NCBI GenBank assembly: GCA_963678705.1
Contig: OY783206.1
Location: 18,983,807-19,047,806 of the forward strand
DNA: 64,000 nucleotides
Direction of reading: 5' to 3'
Origin: Panorpa germanica
Lineage: Eukaryota > Arthropoda > Insecta > Mecoptera > Panorpidae
Within the stretch, counting starts at the first letter, position 1. Every line of letters starts with the position of its first letter. The notes beneath the pieces were generated by a model, which saw only the letters and a list, made by a program, of their open reading frames with translations, was not told where the DNA came from and made no database searches. The translations under genes were made by a program, and so were the position numbers. Of the stretch, positions 33,652-48,226 are shown one piece after another.

Positions 33652-36600
33652 TATATTATAATGTCCCAGGTGTTTGAATCTATTCTTATATTCTTATATG
33701 TTTATATTCTTATATTCTTATATGTTTGGTACTGAATTTTGTATGGCAGCGCGAAAACGGCTCCGGCGATCTTTTTAAAAATTTCCTATTTCGTAAAGAA
33801 AAAAATTCTAAGACTTTTGGCTTCCCCGGATTTTTCCCTGAATTTCCTGGAAACCCGTAATTATGGAAAAACTGGAAAATTCGAAAAAATACTTTTGCAA
33901 ATATCTGACGAACTAGAAAAGATAGAAAACTGAAATTTGGTATGTGTATTGAGATTATAATTGTGCACATTTTCCAATAGTTGGAAATTTGAAATTTGAG
34001 TTCAGTAGCGGCGCGAATTTTTGGGGGCAATGTTAGAATAGAGTTACGACGTTCAAATTTAATATGTACTCTCGCTGTAGACAGTAATTAATGAAAAAAA
34101 ATAAACAGCCCTAAATTTCCAGTGGCGGCGGGAGTTGAGACAGTAAAAGCCAAAAATATTGAAAATGTAGTATTATAACTTAGGGTATGTATTAAGACAC
34201 TAATTGCGCATGTTTGCCAATAATTGGATTACCAAAATTTTAATTCAGTAGCGGCGTGATTTTTTGGGGGCAATGTCGCAACAGAGCTAGAACGTTGATA
34301 TTTGGAACGTGGGCCCTATATAGAGTGTCATTAAAGACACACTATATAAAATTGCAACTTTCCAGAGGCGGCGGGCGCTGGGGGCCAAAGACCAGAAATA
34401 TGAAATATATAGAGATAGGGCTATAGTTTAAAAAATATCCTATATTATAATGTTCCAACTGTTTGAATCTATTCTTATCTACTATTATAATGTTCCAACT
34501 GTATGTTTATAATCTTATGTTCTTATATGTTTGGTACTGAATTTTGTATCGCAGCGCGAAAACGGCTCGCACGATTTTTTTGAAAATTTCCTATTTCGTA
34601 GAGGAAAAAATTCTAAGACTTTTGGCGTTCTCGGATTTTCCCCTGAATTTCCAGGAAACCCGTAATTTTGGAAAAACTGGAAAAAAGTTGGTCTCTTTTT
34701 TGCTGTATAACTTCTTATTTGTGAAAGATATAAAGTTGAAATTTTGCATGTGTATTAAGGTATTCAATGCTGACATTTCTCAAAAATTAGAAATTCAAAA
34801 ATTAAAAAAGGGGGGGGGGTTGTAGAACTGCGGGGGCCCGGTAGGGAACTTTGGAGAAAGTTTTTATTCTAAATTCTAGAATAATTAAGTATATTATTAA
34901 TAAAAAAAAATTCAAAATTTCAAAATGTTATTTGGGGGCACGGGGGCAGTATTTGCCAAAAAAAAAATTGTGCTAGAAAGTTGAAATTTTGTATATAGGC
35001 TAACCTAGGTAACTTATTTACGAATCGAAAAAAAAAATCTAAAATTTACCCCCGTCGCAAGCGACGTTTGCCTTTTGTGTGTGGCTTGAACTTCATGTAA
35101 AAATTTAAATTCCAGTAACGTTTACCCCCGTCGCAAAGGGACGTCTTTTTGGCGTGTATGATTTAAAACCAATAAAATAATTCGTAATTATATTTCATAT
35201 TTAACTCTATTTTTAAATTGAAATAATAAACTCGCTCAATAATAAATTGACAAAAAAAATATTTTTTTTTTATAAAAATAAAAAATATTTTCAATTTATG
35301 CGTTATTTGACCAACTTTTTTTCAAAATTTTAGATTTTTTTTTTCGATTCGTAAATAAGTTACCTAGGTTAGCCTATATACAAAATTTCAACTTTCTAGC
35401 ACAATTTTTTTTTTGGCAAATACTGCCCCCGTGCCCCCAAATAACATTTTGAAATTTTGAATTTTTTTTTATTAATAATATACTTAATTATTCTAGAATT
35501 TAGAATAAAAACTTTCTCCAAAGTTCCCTACCGGGCCCCCGCAGTTCTACAACCCCCCCCCCTTTTTCAATTTTTGAATTTCTAATTTTTGAGAAATGTC
35601 AGCATTGAATACCTTAATACACATGCAAAATTTCAACTTTATATCTTTCACAAATAAGAAGTTATACAGCAAAAAAGAGACCAACTTTTTTCCAGTTTTT
35701 CCAAAATTACGGGTTTCCTGGAAATTCAGGGGAAAATCCGAGAACGCCAAAAGTCTTAGAATTTTTTCCTCTACGAAATAGGAAATTTTCAAAAAAATCG
35801 TGCGAGCCGTTTTCGCGCTGCGATACAAAATTCAGTACCAAACATATAAGAACATAAGATTATAAACATACAGTTGGAACATTATAATAGTAGATAAGAA
35901 TAGATTCAAACAGTTGGAACATTATAATATAGGATATTTTTTAAACTATAGCCCTATCTCTATATATTTCATATTTCTGGTCTTTGGCCCCCAGCGCCCG
36001 CCGCCTCTGGAAAGTTGCAATTTTATATAGTGTGTCTTTAATGACACTCTATATAGGGCCCACGTTCCAAATATCAACGTTCTAGCTCTGTTGCGACATT
36101 GCCCCCAAAAAATCACGCCGCTACTGAATTAAAATTTTGGTAATCCAATTATTGGCAAACATGCGCAATTAGTGTCTTAATACATACCCTAAGTTATAAT
36201 ACTACATTTTCAATATTTTTGGCTTTTACTGTCTCAACTCCCGCCGCCACTGGAAATTTAGGGCTGTTTATTTTTTTTCATTAATTACTGTCTACAGCGA
36301 GCCTACATATTAAATTTGAACGTCGTGACTCTATTCTAACATTGCCCCCAAAAATTCGCGCCGCTACTGAACTCAAATTTCAAATTTCCAACTATTGGAA
36401 AATGTGCACAATTATAATCTCAATACACATACCAAATTTCAGTTTTCTATCTTTTCTAGTTCGTCAGATATTTGCAAAAGTATTTTTTCGAATTTTCCAG
36501 TTTTTCCATAAATACGGGTTTCCAGGAAATTCAGGGAAAAATCCGGGGACGCCAAAAGTCTTAGAATTTTTTTCTTTACGAAATAGGAAATTTTTAAAAA

Positions 36601-36667
36601 GATCGCCGGAGCCGTTTTCGCGCTGCCATACAAAATTCAGTACCAAACATATAAGAATATAAGAATA
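33652..36667. repeat. Large palindrome of Helitron units
   Basis: The left arm, about 33,720-35,047, is the reverse complement of the right arm, about 35,328-36,655, with few differences. A roughly 280-bp spacer (35,048-35,327) contains the 3' hairpin region of the right-hand unit. Each arm carries a type-B unit and an A-type unit. The arm sequence recurs once more, direct, at about 48,240-49,565. Confidence 0.75.
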
Positions 36668-39600
36668 CTAGCTTTTACCCCCGTCGCAAGCGACGTTTGT
36701 TTTTTGTGTGTGGCTTGAATTTCATGTCAAAATTTAATTCCATTTTTAAACTGAAATAATAAATAAATTCGTCCTAAATTAATTTTACATATTATAACAA
36801 TTAATTTTTCATTCAAACTGACTAAGGAAATATATTTTTTATATCAAAATAAAAAATATTTTCAATTCATGCGTTATTTGACCAACTATTTTTCAAAATT
36901 TGGGATTTTTTTTCGATTAGTAAATAAGTTACCACGGTTAGCCTATATACAAAATTTCAACTTTCTAGCACAATTTTTACTTTCGGCAAATACTGCCCCC
37001 GTGCCCCCCAATAAAATTTTGAAATTTTGAATTTTTTTTTATTGATAATATACTTAGTTATTCTAGAATCCAGAATATGAACTTTCTCCAAAGTTCCCTA
37101 ACGGGCCCCCGAATTTCTTCAACCCCCCCTTTTTTAATTTTTGAATTTCTAATTTTTGAGAAATGTCAGCATTGAATACCTTAATACACATGCAAAATTT
37201 CAACTTTCTATCGTTTACGACTTAAAAGTAATACAGCAAAAAAGGGATCACTTTTTTTCCAGTTTTTCCAAAATTACGCGTTTCCAGGAAATTCAGGGAA
37301 AAATCCGGGGACGCCAAAAGTCTTAGAATTTTTTTCTCTACGAAATAGGAAATTTTTAAAAAGATCGCCGGAGCCGTTTTCGCGCTGCCATACAAAATTC
37401 AGTACCAAACATATAAGAATATAAACATACTAGCTTTTACCCCCGTCGCAAGCGACGTCTGTCTTTTGTGTGTGGCTTGAACTTCATGTAAAAATTTTAA
37501 TTCTATCAGAGTTTACTCCCGTCGTAAAGCGTCTTTTTGGCGTGTATCATTTGAATCCAATAAAATAATTCGTAATTACATTTCATATTTAATTCTATTT
37601 TTAAATTGAAATAATAAATAAACTCGCACATATACATTGACACATATAAATTGACTAAAAAAAATATATTTTTTTTATTAAAATAAAAAATATTTTCAAT
37701 TTATGCGTTATTTGACCAACTTTTTTTCAAAATTTGGAATTTTTTTTTTCGATTCGTAAATAAGTTACCAAGATTAGCCTATATACAAAATTTCAATTTT
37801 CTAGCACAATTTTTACTCTCGGCAAATACTGCCCCCGTGCCACCCAATAAAATTTAAAAATTTTGAATTTTTTTTTATTAATACTATACTTAATTATTCT
37901 AAAATCCAGAATATGAACTTTCTCTAAAGTTCCGTACCGGGCCCCCGAATTTCTTCAAACCCCCCTTTGTCAATTTTTGAATTTTTAATTTTTGAGAAAT
38001 GTCAGCTTTGAATACCTTAATACACATGCAAAATTTCAACTTTCTATCTTTTACGAATTAAAAGTGATACAGCAAAAAAGGGCTCAATTTTTTTCCAGTT
38101 TTTCCAAAATTACGGGTTTCCAGGAAATTCAGGGAAAAATCTGGGGACGCCAAAAGTCTTAGAATTTTTTTCTCTACGAAATAGGAAATTTTCAAAAACA
38201 TTGATGGAGCCGTTTTCGCGCTGCCATACAAAATTCAGTACCAAACATATAAACATATAAGAATATAAGAATAGATTCAAACAGTTGGAACATTATAATA
38301 TAGGATAAGAATATAAGAATATAGGAATAGATTCAAACAGTTGGAACATTATAATATAGGATATTTTTTAAACTATAGCCCTATCTCTATATATTTCATA
38401 TTTCTGGTCTTTGGCCCCCAGCGCCCGCCGCCTCTGGAAAGTTGCAATTTTCTATAGTGTGTCTTTAAAGACACTCTATAAAGGGCCCACGTTCCAAATA
38501 TCAACGTTCTAGCTCTGTTGCGACATTGCACCCAAAAAAGCACGCCGCTACTGAATTAAAATTTTGGTAATCCAATTATTGGCAAACAGGCACAATCAGT
38601 GTCTTAATACATACCCTAAGTTATAATACTACATTTTCAATATTTTTGGCTTTTACTGTCTCAACTCCCGCCGCCACTGGAAATTTGGGGCTGTTTATTT
38701 TTTTCATTAATTACTGTCTACGGCGAGCCTACATATTAAATTTGAACATCCTAACTCTATTCTAACATTGCCCCCAAAAATTCGCGCCGCTACTGTACTC
38801 AAATTTCAAATTTCCAACTATTGGAAAATGTGCACAATTATAATCTCAATACACACACCAAATTTAAGTTTTCTATTTTTTCTGGTTCGTCAGATATTTG
38901 CAAAAGTATTTTTTCGAATTTTCCAGTTTTTCCAAAATTACGGGTTTCCAGGAAATTCAGGGAAAAATCCGGGGACGCCAAAAGTCTTAGAATTTTTTTC
39001 TCTACGAAATAGGAAATTTACAAAAAGATCGCCGGAGCCGTTTTCGCGCTGCCATACAAAATTCAGTACCAAACATATAAACATATAAACATACTAGCTT
39101 TTACCCCCGTCGCAAGCGACGTCTGTCTTTTGTGTGTGGCTTGAACTTCATGTAAAAATTTTAATTCCACCAGAGTTTACCCCCGTCGTAAAGCGTCTTT
39201 TTGGCGTGTATATTTGAATTCAATAAAATAATTCGTAATTACAATTCATATTTAACTCTAATATAGTTTACCCCCGTCGCAAAGCGACGTCTTTTTGGCG
39301 TGTATCATTTGAATCCAATAAAATAATTCGTAATTACATTTCATATTTAACTGTTCTATTTTTAAATTGAAATAATAAATAAACTCGCACATATACATTG
39401 ACACATATAAATTGACTAAAAAAATATATTTTTTTTATCAAAATAAAAAATATTTTCAATTTATGCGTTATTTGACCAACTTTTTTTCAAAATTTGGGAT
39501 TTTTTTTTCGAATCGTAAATAAGTTACCAAGATTAGCCTATATACAAAATTTCAACTTTCTAGCACAATTTTTACTCTCGGCAAATACTGCCCCCGTGCC

Positions 39601-42600
39601 CCCCAATAAAATTTTGAAATTTTGAATTTTTTTTTTTTAATAATATACTTAATTATTCTAGAATCCAGAAAATGAATTTTCTCCAAAGTTCCCTACCGGG
39701 CCCCCGAATTTGTTTAACCCCCCCTTTTTCAATTTTTGAATTTCTAATTTTTGAGAAATGTCAGCATTGAATAATTTAATACACATGTAAAATTTCAACT
39801 TTCTATCTTATACGAATTAAAAGTAATACAGCAAAGAAGGGATCACTTTTTTCCAGTTTTTCCAAAATTACGGGTTTCCAGGAAATTCAGAGAAAAATCC
39901 GGGGACGCCAAAAGTCTTAGAATTTTTTTCTCTACGAAATAGGAAATTTTTAAAAACTTCCCTGGAGCCGTTTTCGAGATGCCATACAAAATTCGAACCA
40001 AACATATAAACACATAAACATATAAGAATATAAATATACACTTGGGACATTATAATACACTTGAGTTTACCCCCGTCGCAATGCGACGTCTTTTTGGCGT
40101 GTATCATTTGAATTCAATAAAATAATTCGTAATTAAATTTCATATTTAACTGTTCTATTTTTAAATTGAAATAATAAATAAACTCGCGCACATATACTAC
40201 ACACATATAAATTGACTAAAAAAATATTATTTTTTTATCAAAATAAAAAATATTTTCAATTTATGCGTTATTTGACCAACTTTTTTTCAAAATTTGGGAT
40301 TTTTTTTTTCGATTCGTAAATAAGTTACCAAGGTTAGCCTATATACAAAATTTCAACTTTCTAGCACAATTTTTACTCTCGGAAAATACTGCCCCCGTGC
40401 CCCCAAATAAAATTTTGAAATTTTGAATTTTTTTTTATTAATAATATACTTAATTATTTTACAATCCAGAATATGAACTTTCTCCAAAGTTCCCTACCGG
40501 GCCCCCGAATTTCCTCAACCCCCCCTTTTTTACTTTTTGAATTTCTAATTTTTGAGAAATGTCAGCATTAAATACCTTCATACACATGCAAAATTTCAAC
40601 TTTCTTTCTTTTACGAATTAAAAGTAATACAGCAAAAAAGGGTTCACTTTTTTTCCAGTTTTTCCAAAATTACGGGTTTCCAGGAAATTCAGGGAAAAAT
40701 CCGGGGACGCCAAAAGTCTTAGAATTTTTTTCTCTACGAAATAGGAAATTTTTAAAAACTTCCATGGAGCCGTTTTCGAGCTACCATACGAATCGCGTAA
40801 ACATATAAGAATATAAGAATATAAACATATAAACATATAAACATATAAGAATATAAGAAAACAAACATACACCTCGGACATTATAATATAAGATAAGAAT
40901 AGATTCAAACAGTTGGAACATTATAATAAACACTAGCTTTTACCCCCGTCGCAAGCGACGTTTGTTTTTTATGAGTGGCTTTAATTTCATGTCAAAATTT
41001 AATTCCATTTTTAAATTGAAATAATAAATAAACTCGTCCTATATTGATTTTACATTTAATAACAATTGATTTTTCATACAAACTGACTAAGAAAATACAT
41101 TTTTTATATCAAAATAAAAAATATTTTGAATTTATGCGATATTTGAACAACTTTTTTTCAAAATTTGGAATTTTTTTTTCGATTCGTAAATAAGTTATCA
41201 AGGTTAGCCTATATACAAAATTTCAACTTTCTAGAGAAATGTCAGCATTGAATACCTTAAAAACACATGCAAAATTTCAACTTTCTATCTTTTACGAATT
41301 AAAAGTTATACAGCAAAAAAGGCTCACATTTTTCCAGTTTTTCCAAAATTACGGGTTTCCAGGAAATTCAGGGAAAAATCTAGGGACGCTAGAAGTCTTA
41401 GAATTTTTTTCTCTTTAAAGTCTCTTTTAAAGTCTAGAGTTTACCCCCGTCGCAAAGTGACGTCTTTTTGGCGTGAATGATTTGAATCCAATAAAATATT
41501 TCGTTATTAAATTTCATATTTAACTGTTCTATTTTTAAATTGAAATAATAAATAAACTCGCGCATAACACATTGACACATATAAATTGACTAAAAAAATA
41601 TTTTTTTTTTATCAAAATAAAAAATATTTTCAATTTATGCGTTATTTGACCAACTTTTTTTCAAAATTTGGGATTTTCTTTTTCGATTCGTAAATAAGTT
41701 ACCAAGGTTAGCCTATATACAAAATTTCAACTTTCTAGCACAATTTTTACTCTCGGCAAATGCTGCCCCCCGTGCCCCTAAACAAAATTTTGAAATTTTG
41801 AATTTTTCTTTATTAATAATATACTTAATTATTCTAGGATCCAGAATATGAACTATCTCCAAAGTTCCCTACCGGGCCCCCGAATTTCTTTAACCCCCCC
41901 TTTTTCAATTTTTGAATTTCTAATTTTTGAGAAATGTCAGCATTGAATACCTTAATACACATGCAAAATTTCAACTTTCTATCTTTTACGAATTAAAAGT
42001 AATACAGCAAAAAAGGAATCACTTTTTTTCCAGATTTTCCAAAATTACGGGTTTCCAGGAAATTCAGGGAAAAATCCGGGGACGCCAAAAGTCTTAGAAT
42101 TTTTTTCTCTACGAAATAGGAAATTTACAAAAAGATCGCCGGAGCCGTTTTCGCGCTGCCATACAAAATTCAGTACCAAACATATAAACATATAAGAATA
42201 TAAACATATAAGAATAGATTCAAACACCTGGGACATTATAATATACTAGCTTTTACTCCCGTCGCAAGCGACGTCAGTTTCTTGTGTGTGGCTTGAACTT
42301 CATGTAAAAATTTAAATTCCAGTAACGTTTACCCCCGTCGCAAAGCGAAGTCTTTTTGGGTTGTATGATTTGAAACCAATAAAATAATTCGTAATTACAT
42401 TTCATATTTAATTCTATGTTTAAATTGAAATAATTAATAAACTCGCGCACATATACATGACATATAAATTGACTGAAAAAAAATATTTTTTTTAACAAAA
42501 TAAAAAATATTTTCAATTTATGCGTTATTTGACCAACTTTTTTTCAAAATTTGGAATTTTTTTTTTCGATTCGTAAATAAGTTACCAAGGTTAGCCTATA

Positions 42601-43940
42601 TACAAAATTTCAACTTTCTAGCACAATTTTTACTCTCGGCAAATACTGCCCCCGTGCCCCCCAATAAAATTTTGAAATTTTGAATTTTTTTTTATTAATA
42701 ATATACTTAATTATTCTAGAATCCAGAATATGAACTTTCTCCAAAGTTCCTTACCGGGCCCCCGAATTTCTTCAACCCCCCCTTTTTCAATTTTTGAATT
42801 TCTAATTTTTGAGAAATGTCAGCATTGAATACCCTAATGCACATGAAAATTTTCAGCTTTCTATCTCTTACCAACTCAAAGTTATACAGCAAAAAGTGAC
42901 CATTTTTTTTACCAGTTTTTCCAAAATTACGGGTTTCCAGGAAATTCAGGGAAAAATCCGGGGACGCCAAAAGTCTTAGAATTTTTTTCTCTACGAAATA
43001 GGCAATTTTCAAAAACATTGACGGAGCCGTTCTAGGAGCTACCATACGAATCGCGTAAACATATAAGAATATAAGAATATAAGAATATAAGTATATAAGA
43101 ATATAAGAAAACAAACATACACCTCGGACATTATAAATAAGATGATAAACATATAAGAATATAAGAATAGATTCAAACACCTGGGACATTATAATAAACT
43201 AGCTTCTACCCCCGTCGCAAGCGACGTTTGTTTTTTGTGAGTGGCTTGAATTTCAAGTCAAAATTTAATTTTTAAATTGAAATAATAAATAAACTCGTCC
43301 TATATTGATTTAACATTTAATAACAATTAATTTTTTATACAAACTGACTAAGAAAATACATTTTTTATATCAAAATAAAAAATATTTTGAATTTATGCGA
43401 TATTTGAACAACTTTTTTTCAAAATTTGGGATTTTCTTTTCGATTCGTAAATAAGTTGCCAAGGTTAGCCTATATACAAAATTTCAACTTTCTAGCACAA
43501 TTTTTACTCTCGGCAAATACTGCCCCCGTGCCCCCCAATAAAATTTTGAAATTTTGAATTTTTTTTTTTTTAATAATATACTTAATTATTCTAGAATCCA
43601 GAAAATGAATTTTCTCCAAAGTTCCATACCGGGCCCCCGAATTTCTTTAACCCCCCCTTTTTCAATTTTTGAATTTCTATATTTTGAGAAATGTCAGCAT
43701 TGAATACTTTAATACACATGCAAAATTTAAACTTTCATCTTATACGACTTAAAAGTAATACAGCAAAGAAGGGATCACTTTTTTCCAGTTTTTCCAAAAT
43801 TACGGGTTTCCAGGAAATTCAGGGAAAAATCCGGGGACGCCAAAAGTCTTAGAATTTTTTTCTCTACGAAATAGGAAATTTTTAAAAACTTCCATGGAGC
43901 CGTTTTCGAGCTACCATACGAATCGCGTAAACATATAAGA
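36668..43940 (-). repeat. Minus-strand block of Helitron units
   Basis: Inverse terminators CTAGCTTTTACCCC occur at 36,668, 37,430, 39,094, 40,933, 42,246 and 43,199, and inverse 5' ends (ACATTATAATATA or TAGGA) near 38,304, 38,361, 40,055, 40,890, 42,245 and 43,190. The order is that of about seven units on the minus strand, some fused or truncated (for example 41,235-41,430, where internal sequence is missing). Confidence 0.65.
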
Positions 43941-45926
43941 ATATTATAATGTCCCAGGTGTTTGAATCTATTCTTATATTCTTATATGTTTGGTACTGAA
44001 TTTTGTATGGCAGCGCGAAAACGGCTCCGGCGATCTTTTTAAAAATTTCCTATTTCGTAGAGAAAAAAATTCTAAGACTTTTGGCGTCCCCGGATTTTTC
44101 CCTGAATTTCCTGGAAACCCGTAATTTTGGAAAAACTGGAAAAAAAGTGATCCCTTTTTTGCTGTATTACTTTTAACTCATAAACGATAGAAAGTTGAAA
44201 TTTTGCATGTGTATTAAGGCATTTAATGCTGACATTTCTCAAAAATTAGAAATTTAAAAATTGACAAAGGGGGGGTTGAAGAAATTCGGGGGCCCGGTAG
44301 GGAACTTTGTAGAAAGTTCATATTCTATATTTAAGAATAATTAAGTATAGTATTAATAAAAAAAAATTCAAAATTTCCAAATTTTATTGGGGGGCACATG
44401 GGCAGTATTTGCCGAGAGTAAAAATTGTGCTAGAAAGTTGAAATTTTGTATATAGGCTAATCTTGGTAACTTATTTACGAATCAAAAAAAAAAATTCCAA
44501 ATTTTGAAAAAAAGTTGGTCAAATAACGCATAAATTGAAAATATTTTTTATTTTGATAAAAAAAATATATTTTTTTTAGTCAATTTATATGTGTTAATGT
44601 ATATGTGCGAGTTTATTTATTATTTCAATTTAAAAATAGAACAGTTAAATATGAAATTTAATTACGAATTATTTTATTGGATTCAAATCATACACGCCAA
44701 AAAGACGTCGCATTGCGACGGGGGTAAACTATAGTAGAGTTAAGTATGAATTGTGATTACGAATTATTTTATTGGATTCAAATATACACGCCAAAAAGAC
44801 GCTTTACGACGGGGGTAAACTCTAGTGGAATTAAAATTTTTACATGAAGTTCAAGCCACACACAAAAGACAGACGTCGCTTGCGACGGGGGTAAAAGCTA
44901 GTATAAGAATATAAACATATAAGAATATAAGAAAACAAACACACCTCGGACATTATAATATACTAGCTTTTACCCTCGTCGCAAGCGACGTCTGTCTTTT
45001 GTGTGTGGTTTGAACTTCATGTAAAAATTTTAATTCCACCAGAGTTTACCCCCGTCGTAAAGCGTCTTTTTGGCGTGTATATTTGAATTCAATAAAATAA
45101 TTCGTAATTACAATTCATATTTAACTCTAATATAGTTTACCCCCGTCGCAAAGCGACGTCTTTTTGGCGTGTATCATTTGAATCCAATAAAATAATTCGT
45201 AATTACATTTCATATTTAACTGTTCTATTTTTAAATTGAAATAATAAATAAACTCGCACATATACATTGACACATATAAATTGACTAAAAAAATATATTT
45301 TTTTTATCAAAATAAAAAATATTTTCAATTTATGCGTTATTTGACCAACTTTTTTTCAAAATTTGGGATTTTTTTTTCGAATCGTAAATAAGTTACCAAG
45401 ATTAGCCTATATACAAAATTTCAACTTTCTAGCACAATTTTTACTCTCGGCAAATACTGCCCCCGTGCCCCCCAATACAATTTTGAAATTTTAAATTTTT
45501 TTTTTTTAATAATATACTCAATTATTCTAGAATCCAGAAAATGAATTTTCTCCAAAGTTCCCTACCGGGCCCCCGAATTTGTTTAACCCCCCCTTTTTTA
45601 ATTTTTGAATTTCTAATTTTTGAGAAATGTCAGCATTGAATAATTTAATACACATGCAAAATTTCAACTTTCTATCTTATACGAATTAAAAGTAATACAG
45701 CAAAGAAGGGATCACTTTTTTCCAGTTTTTCCAAAATTACGGGTTTCCAGGAAATTCAGGGAAAAATCCGGGGACGCCAAAAGTCTTAGAATTTTTTTCT
45801 CTACGAAATAGGAAATTTTTAAAAACTTCCCTGGAGCCGTTTTCGAGATGCCATACAAAATTCGAACCAAACATATAAACACATAAACATATAAGAATAT
45901 AAATATACACTTGGGACATTATAATA
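43941..45926. repeat. Second palindrome of Helitron units
   Basis: The plus unit 43,941-44,901 faces its near inverse 44,963-45,926 across a 61-bp spacer made of a minus-type 5' end and microsatellite. The plus unit shows three successive terminators (ending near 44,735, 44,825 and 44,901). The right arm and following sequence also directly repeat 39,094-40,450. Confidence 0.65.
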
Positions 45927-46716
45927 CACTTGAGTTTACCCCCGTCGCAATGCGACGTCTTTTTGGCGTGTATCATTTGAATTCAATAAAATAATTCGTA
46001 ATTAAATTTCATATTTAACTGTTCTATTTTAAAATTGAAATAATAAATAAACTCGCACATATACATTGACACATATAAATTGACTAAAAAAATATTATTT
46101 TTTTATCAAAATAAAAAATATTTTCAATTTATGCGTTATTTGACCAACTTTTTTTCAAAATTTGGGATTTTTTTTTTCGATTCGTAAATAAGTTACCAAG
46201 GTTAGCCTATATACAAAATTTCAACTTTCTAGCACAATTTTTACTCTCGGAAAATACTGCCCCCGTGCCCCCAAATAAAATTTTGAAATTTTGAATTTTT
46301 TTTTATTAATAATATACTTAATTACTCTACAATCCAGAATATGAACTTTCTCCAAAGTTCCCTACCGGGCCCCCGAATTTCTTCAACCCCCCCTTTTTCT
46401 ATTTTTAAAATTCTAATTTTTGAGAAATGTCAGCATTAAATAGCTTAATACACATGCAAAATTTCAACTTTCTATCTTTTACGACTTGAAAGTAATACAG
46501 CAAAAAAGGGATCACTTTTTTTCCAGTTTTTCCAAAATTACGGGTTTCCAGAAAATTCAGGGAAAAATCCGGGGACGCCAAAAGTCTTAGAATTTTTTTC
46601 TCTACGAAATAGGAAGTTTTTAAAAACTTCCCTGGAGCCGTTTTCGAGATGCCATACAAAATTCGAACCAAACATATAAGAATATAAATATACACCTGGG
46701 ACATTATAATATATGA

Positions 46717-48226
46717 CTAGCTTTTACCCCCGTCGCAAGCGACGTCTGTTTTTTGTGTGTGGCTTGAATTTCATGTCAAAATTTAAACTCATTTTTAAAT
46801 TGAAATAATAAATAAACTCGTCCTATATTAATTTTACATATAATAACAATTAATTTTTCATACAAACTGACCAAAAAAATATATTTTTTATATTAAAATA
46901 AAAAATATTTTCAATTTATGCGTTATTTGACCAACTTTTTTTCAAAATTTGGGATTTTTTTTGATTAGTAAATAAGTTACCAAGGTTAGCCTATATACAA
47001 AATTTCAACTTTCTAGCACAATTTTTACATTCGAAAAATATTGTCCCCCGTGCCCCCAAATAAAATTTTGAATTTTCTATTATTGATAATATACTTATTT
47101 ATTCTAGAATTTAGAATATGAACCTTCTTTGACGTTTCCTACCGGGCCCCCGAATTTCTTCAACCCCCCCTTTTTTAATTTTTGAATTTCTAATTTTTGA
47201 GAAATGTCAGCATTGAATACCTTAATACACATGCAAAATTTCATCTTTCTATAATTTACGAATTAAAAGTAATACAGCGAAAAAGGGCTCACTTTTTTTC
47301 CATTTTTTCCCAAATTACGGGTTTCCAGGAAATTCAGGGAAAAATCCGGGGATGCTAGAAGTCTTAGATTTTTTTCTCTTTAAAGTCCCTTTTAAAGTCT
47401 AAGGTTTACCCCCGTCGCAGAGCGATGTCTTTGGCGTGTATCATTTAAATCCAATAAAATAATTCGTAATTAAATTTCTTATTTAACTGTTCTATTTTTA
47501 AATTGAAATAATAAATAAACTCGCGCACATATACACACATATAAATTGATTAAAAAAATATTTTTTTTTTATCAAAATAAAAAATATTTTCAATTTATGC
47601 GTTAAATGACCAACTTTTTTTCAAAATTTGGGATTTTTTTTTTCGATTCGTAAATAAGTTACCAAGGTTAGCCTATATACAAAATTTTAACTTTCTAGCA
47701 CAATTTTTACTCTCGAAAAATACTGCCCCCGTGCCCCCCAATAAAATTTTGAAATTTTGAATTTTTTTTTATTATTAATATACTTAATTATTCTAGAATC
47801 CAGAATATGAACTTTCTCCAAAGTTCCGTAACGGGCCCCCAAATTTCTGTAACCCCCCCTTTTTCAATTTTTGAATTTCTAATTTTTGAGAAATGTCAGC
47901 ATTGAATACCTTAATACACACACCAAATTTCAGTTTTCTATCTTTTCTAGTTCGTCAGATATTTGCAAAAGTATTTTTTCGAATTTTCCAGTTTTTCCAG
48001 AATAATTTGTTCCAGGGAAATTCAGGGAAAAATTCAGGGACGTAGAAAGTCTTAGAAATTCGTCCTTTACATAATATCAAAATTTAAAAAACTTTGTAGG
48101 CGCCGTTTAGAAGATACCATACAGATTTTGTTACCGGAAATATATATATATATATATATAAATATCTATGAGTTCTTATGAGTTTTCCATGTTAAATTGG
48201 AACATTACGAACATTATAATAGTAGA
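46717..48226 (-). mobile_element. Minus-strand Helitron with the outer-type 5' end
   Basis: On the minus strand it begins A|TCTACTATTATAATG (48,226) followed by GTTCGTAATGTTCCAATTT, the same 5' region as the outer insertion at 28,553, and ends at CTAG (46,720-46,717) before T. Length is 1,510 bp. A TA microsatellite lies at 48,140-48,160. Confidence 0.6.
48140..48160. repeat. TA microsatellite
   Basis: About ten TA units near the 5' end of the minus-strand Helitron at 46,717-48,226. Confidence 0.8.
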
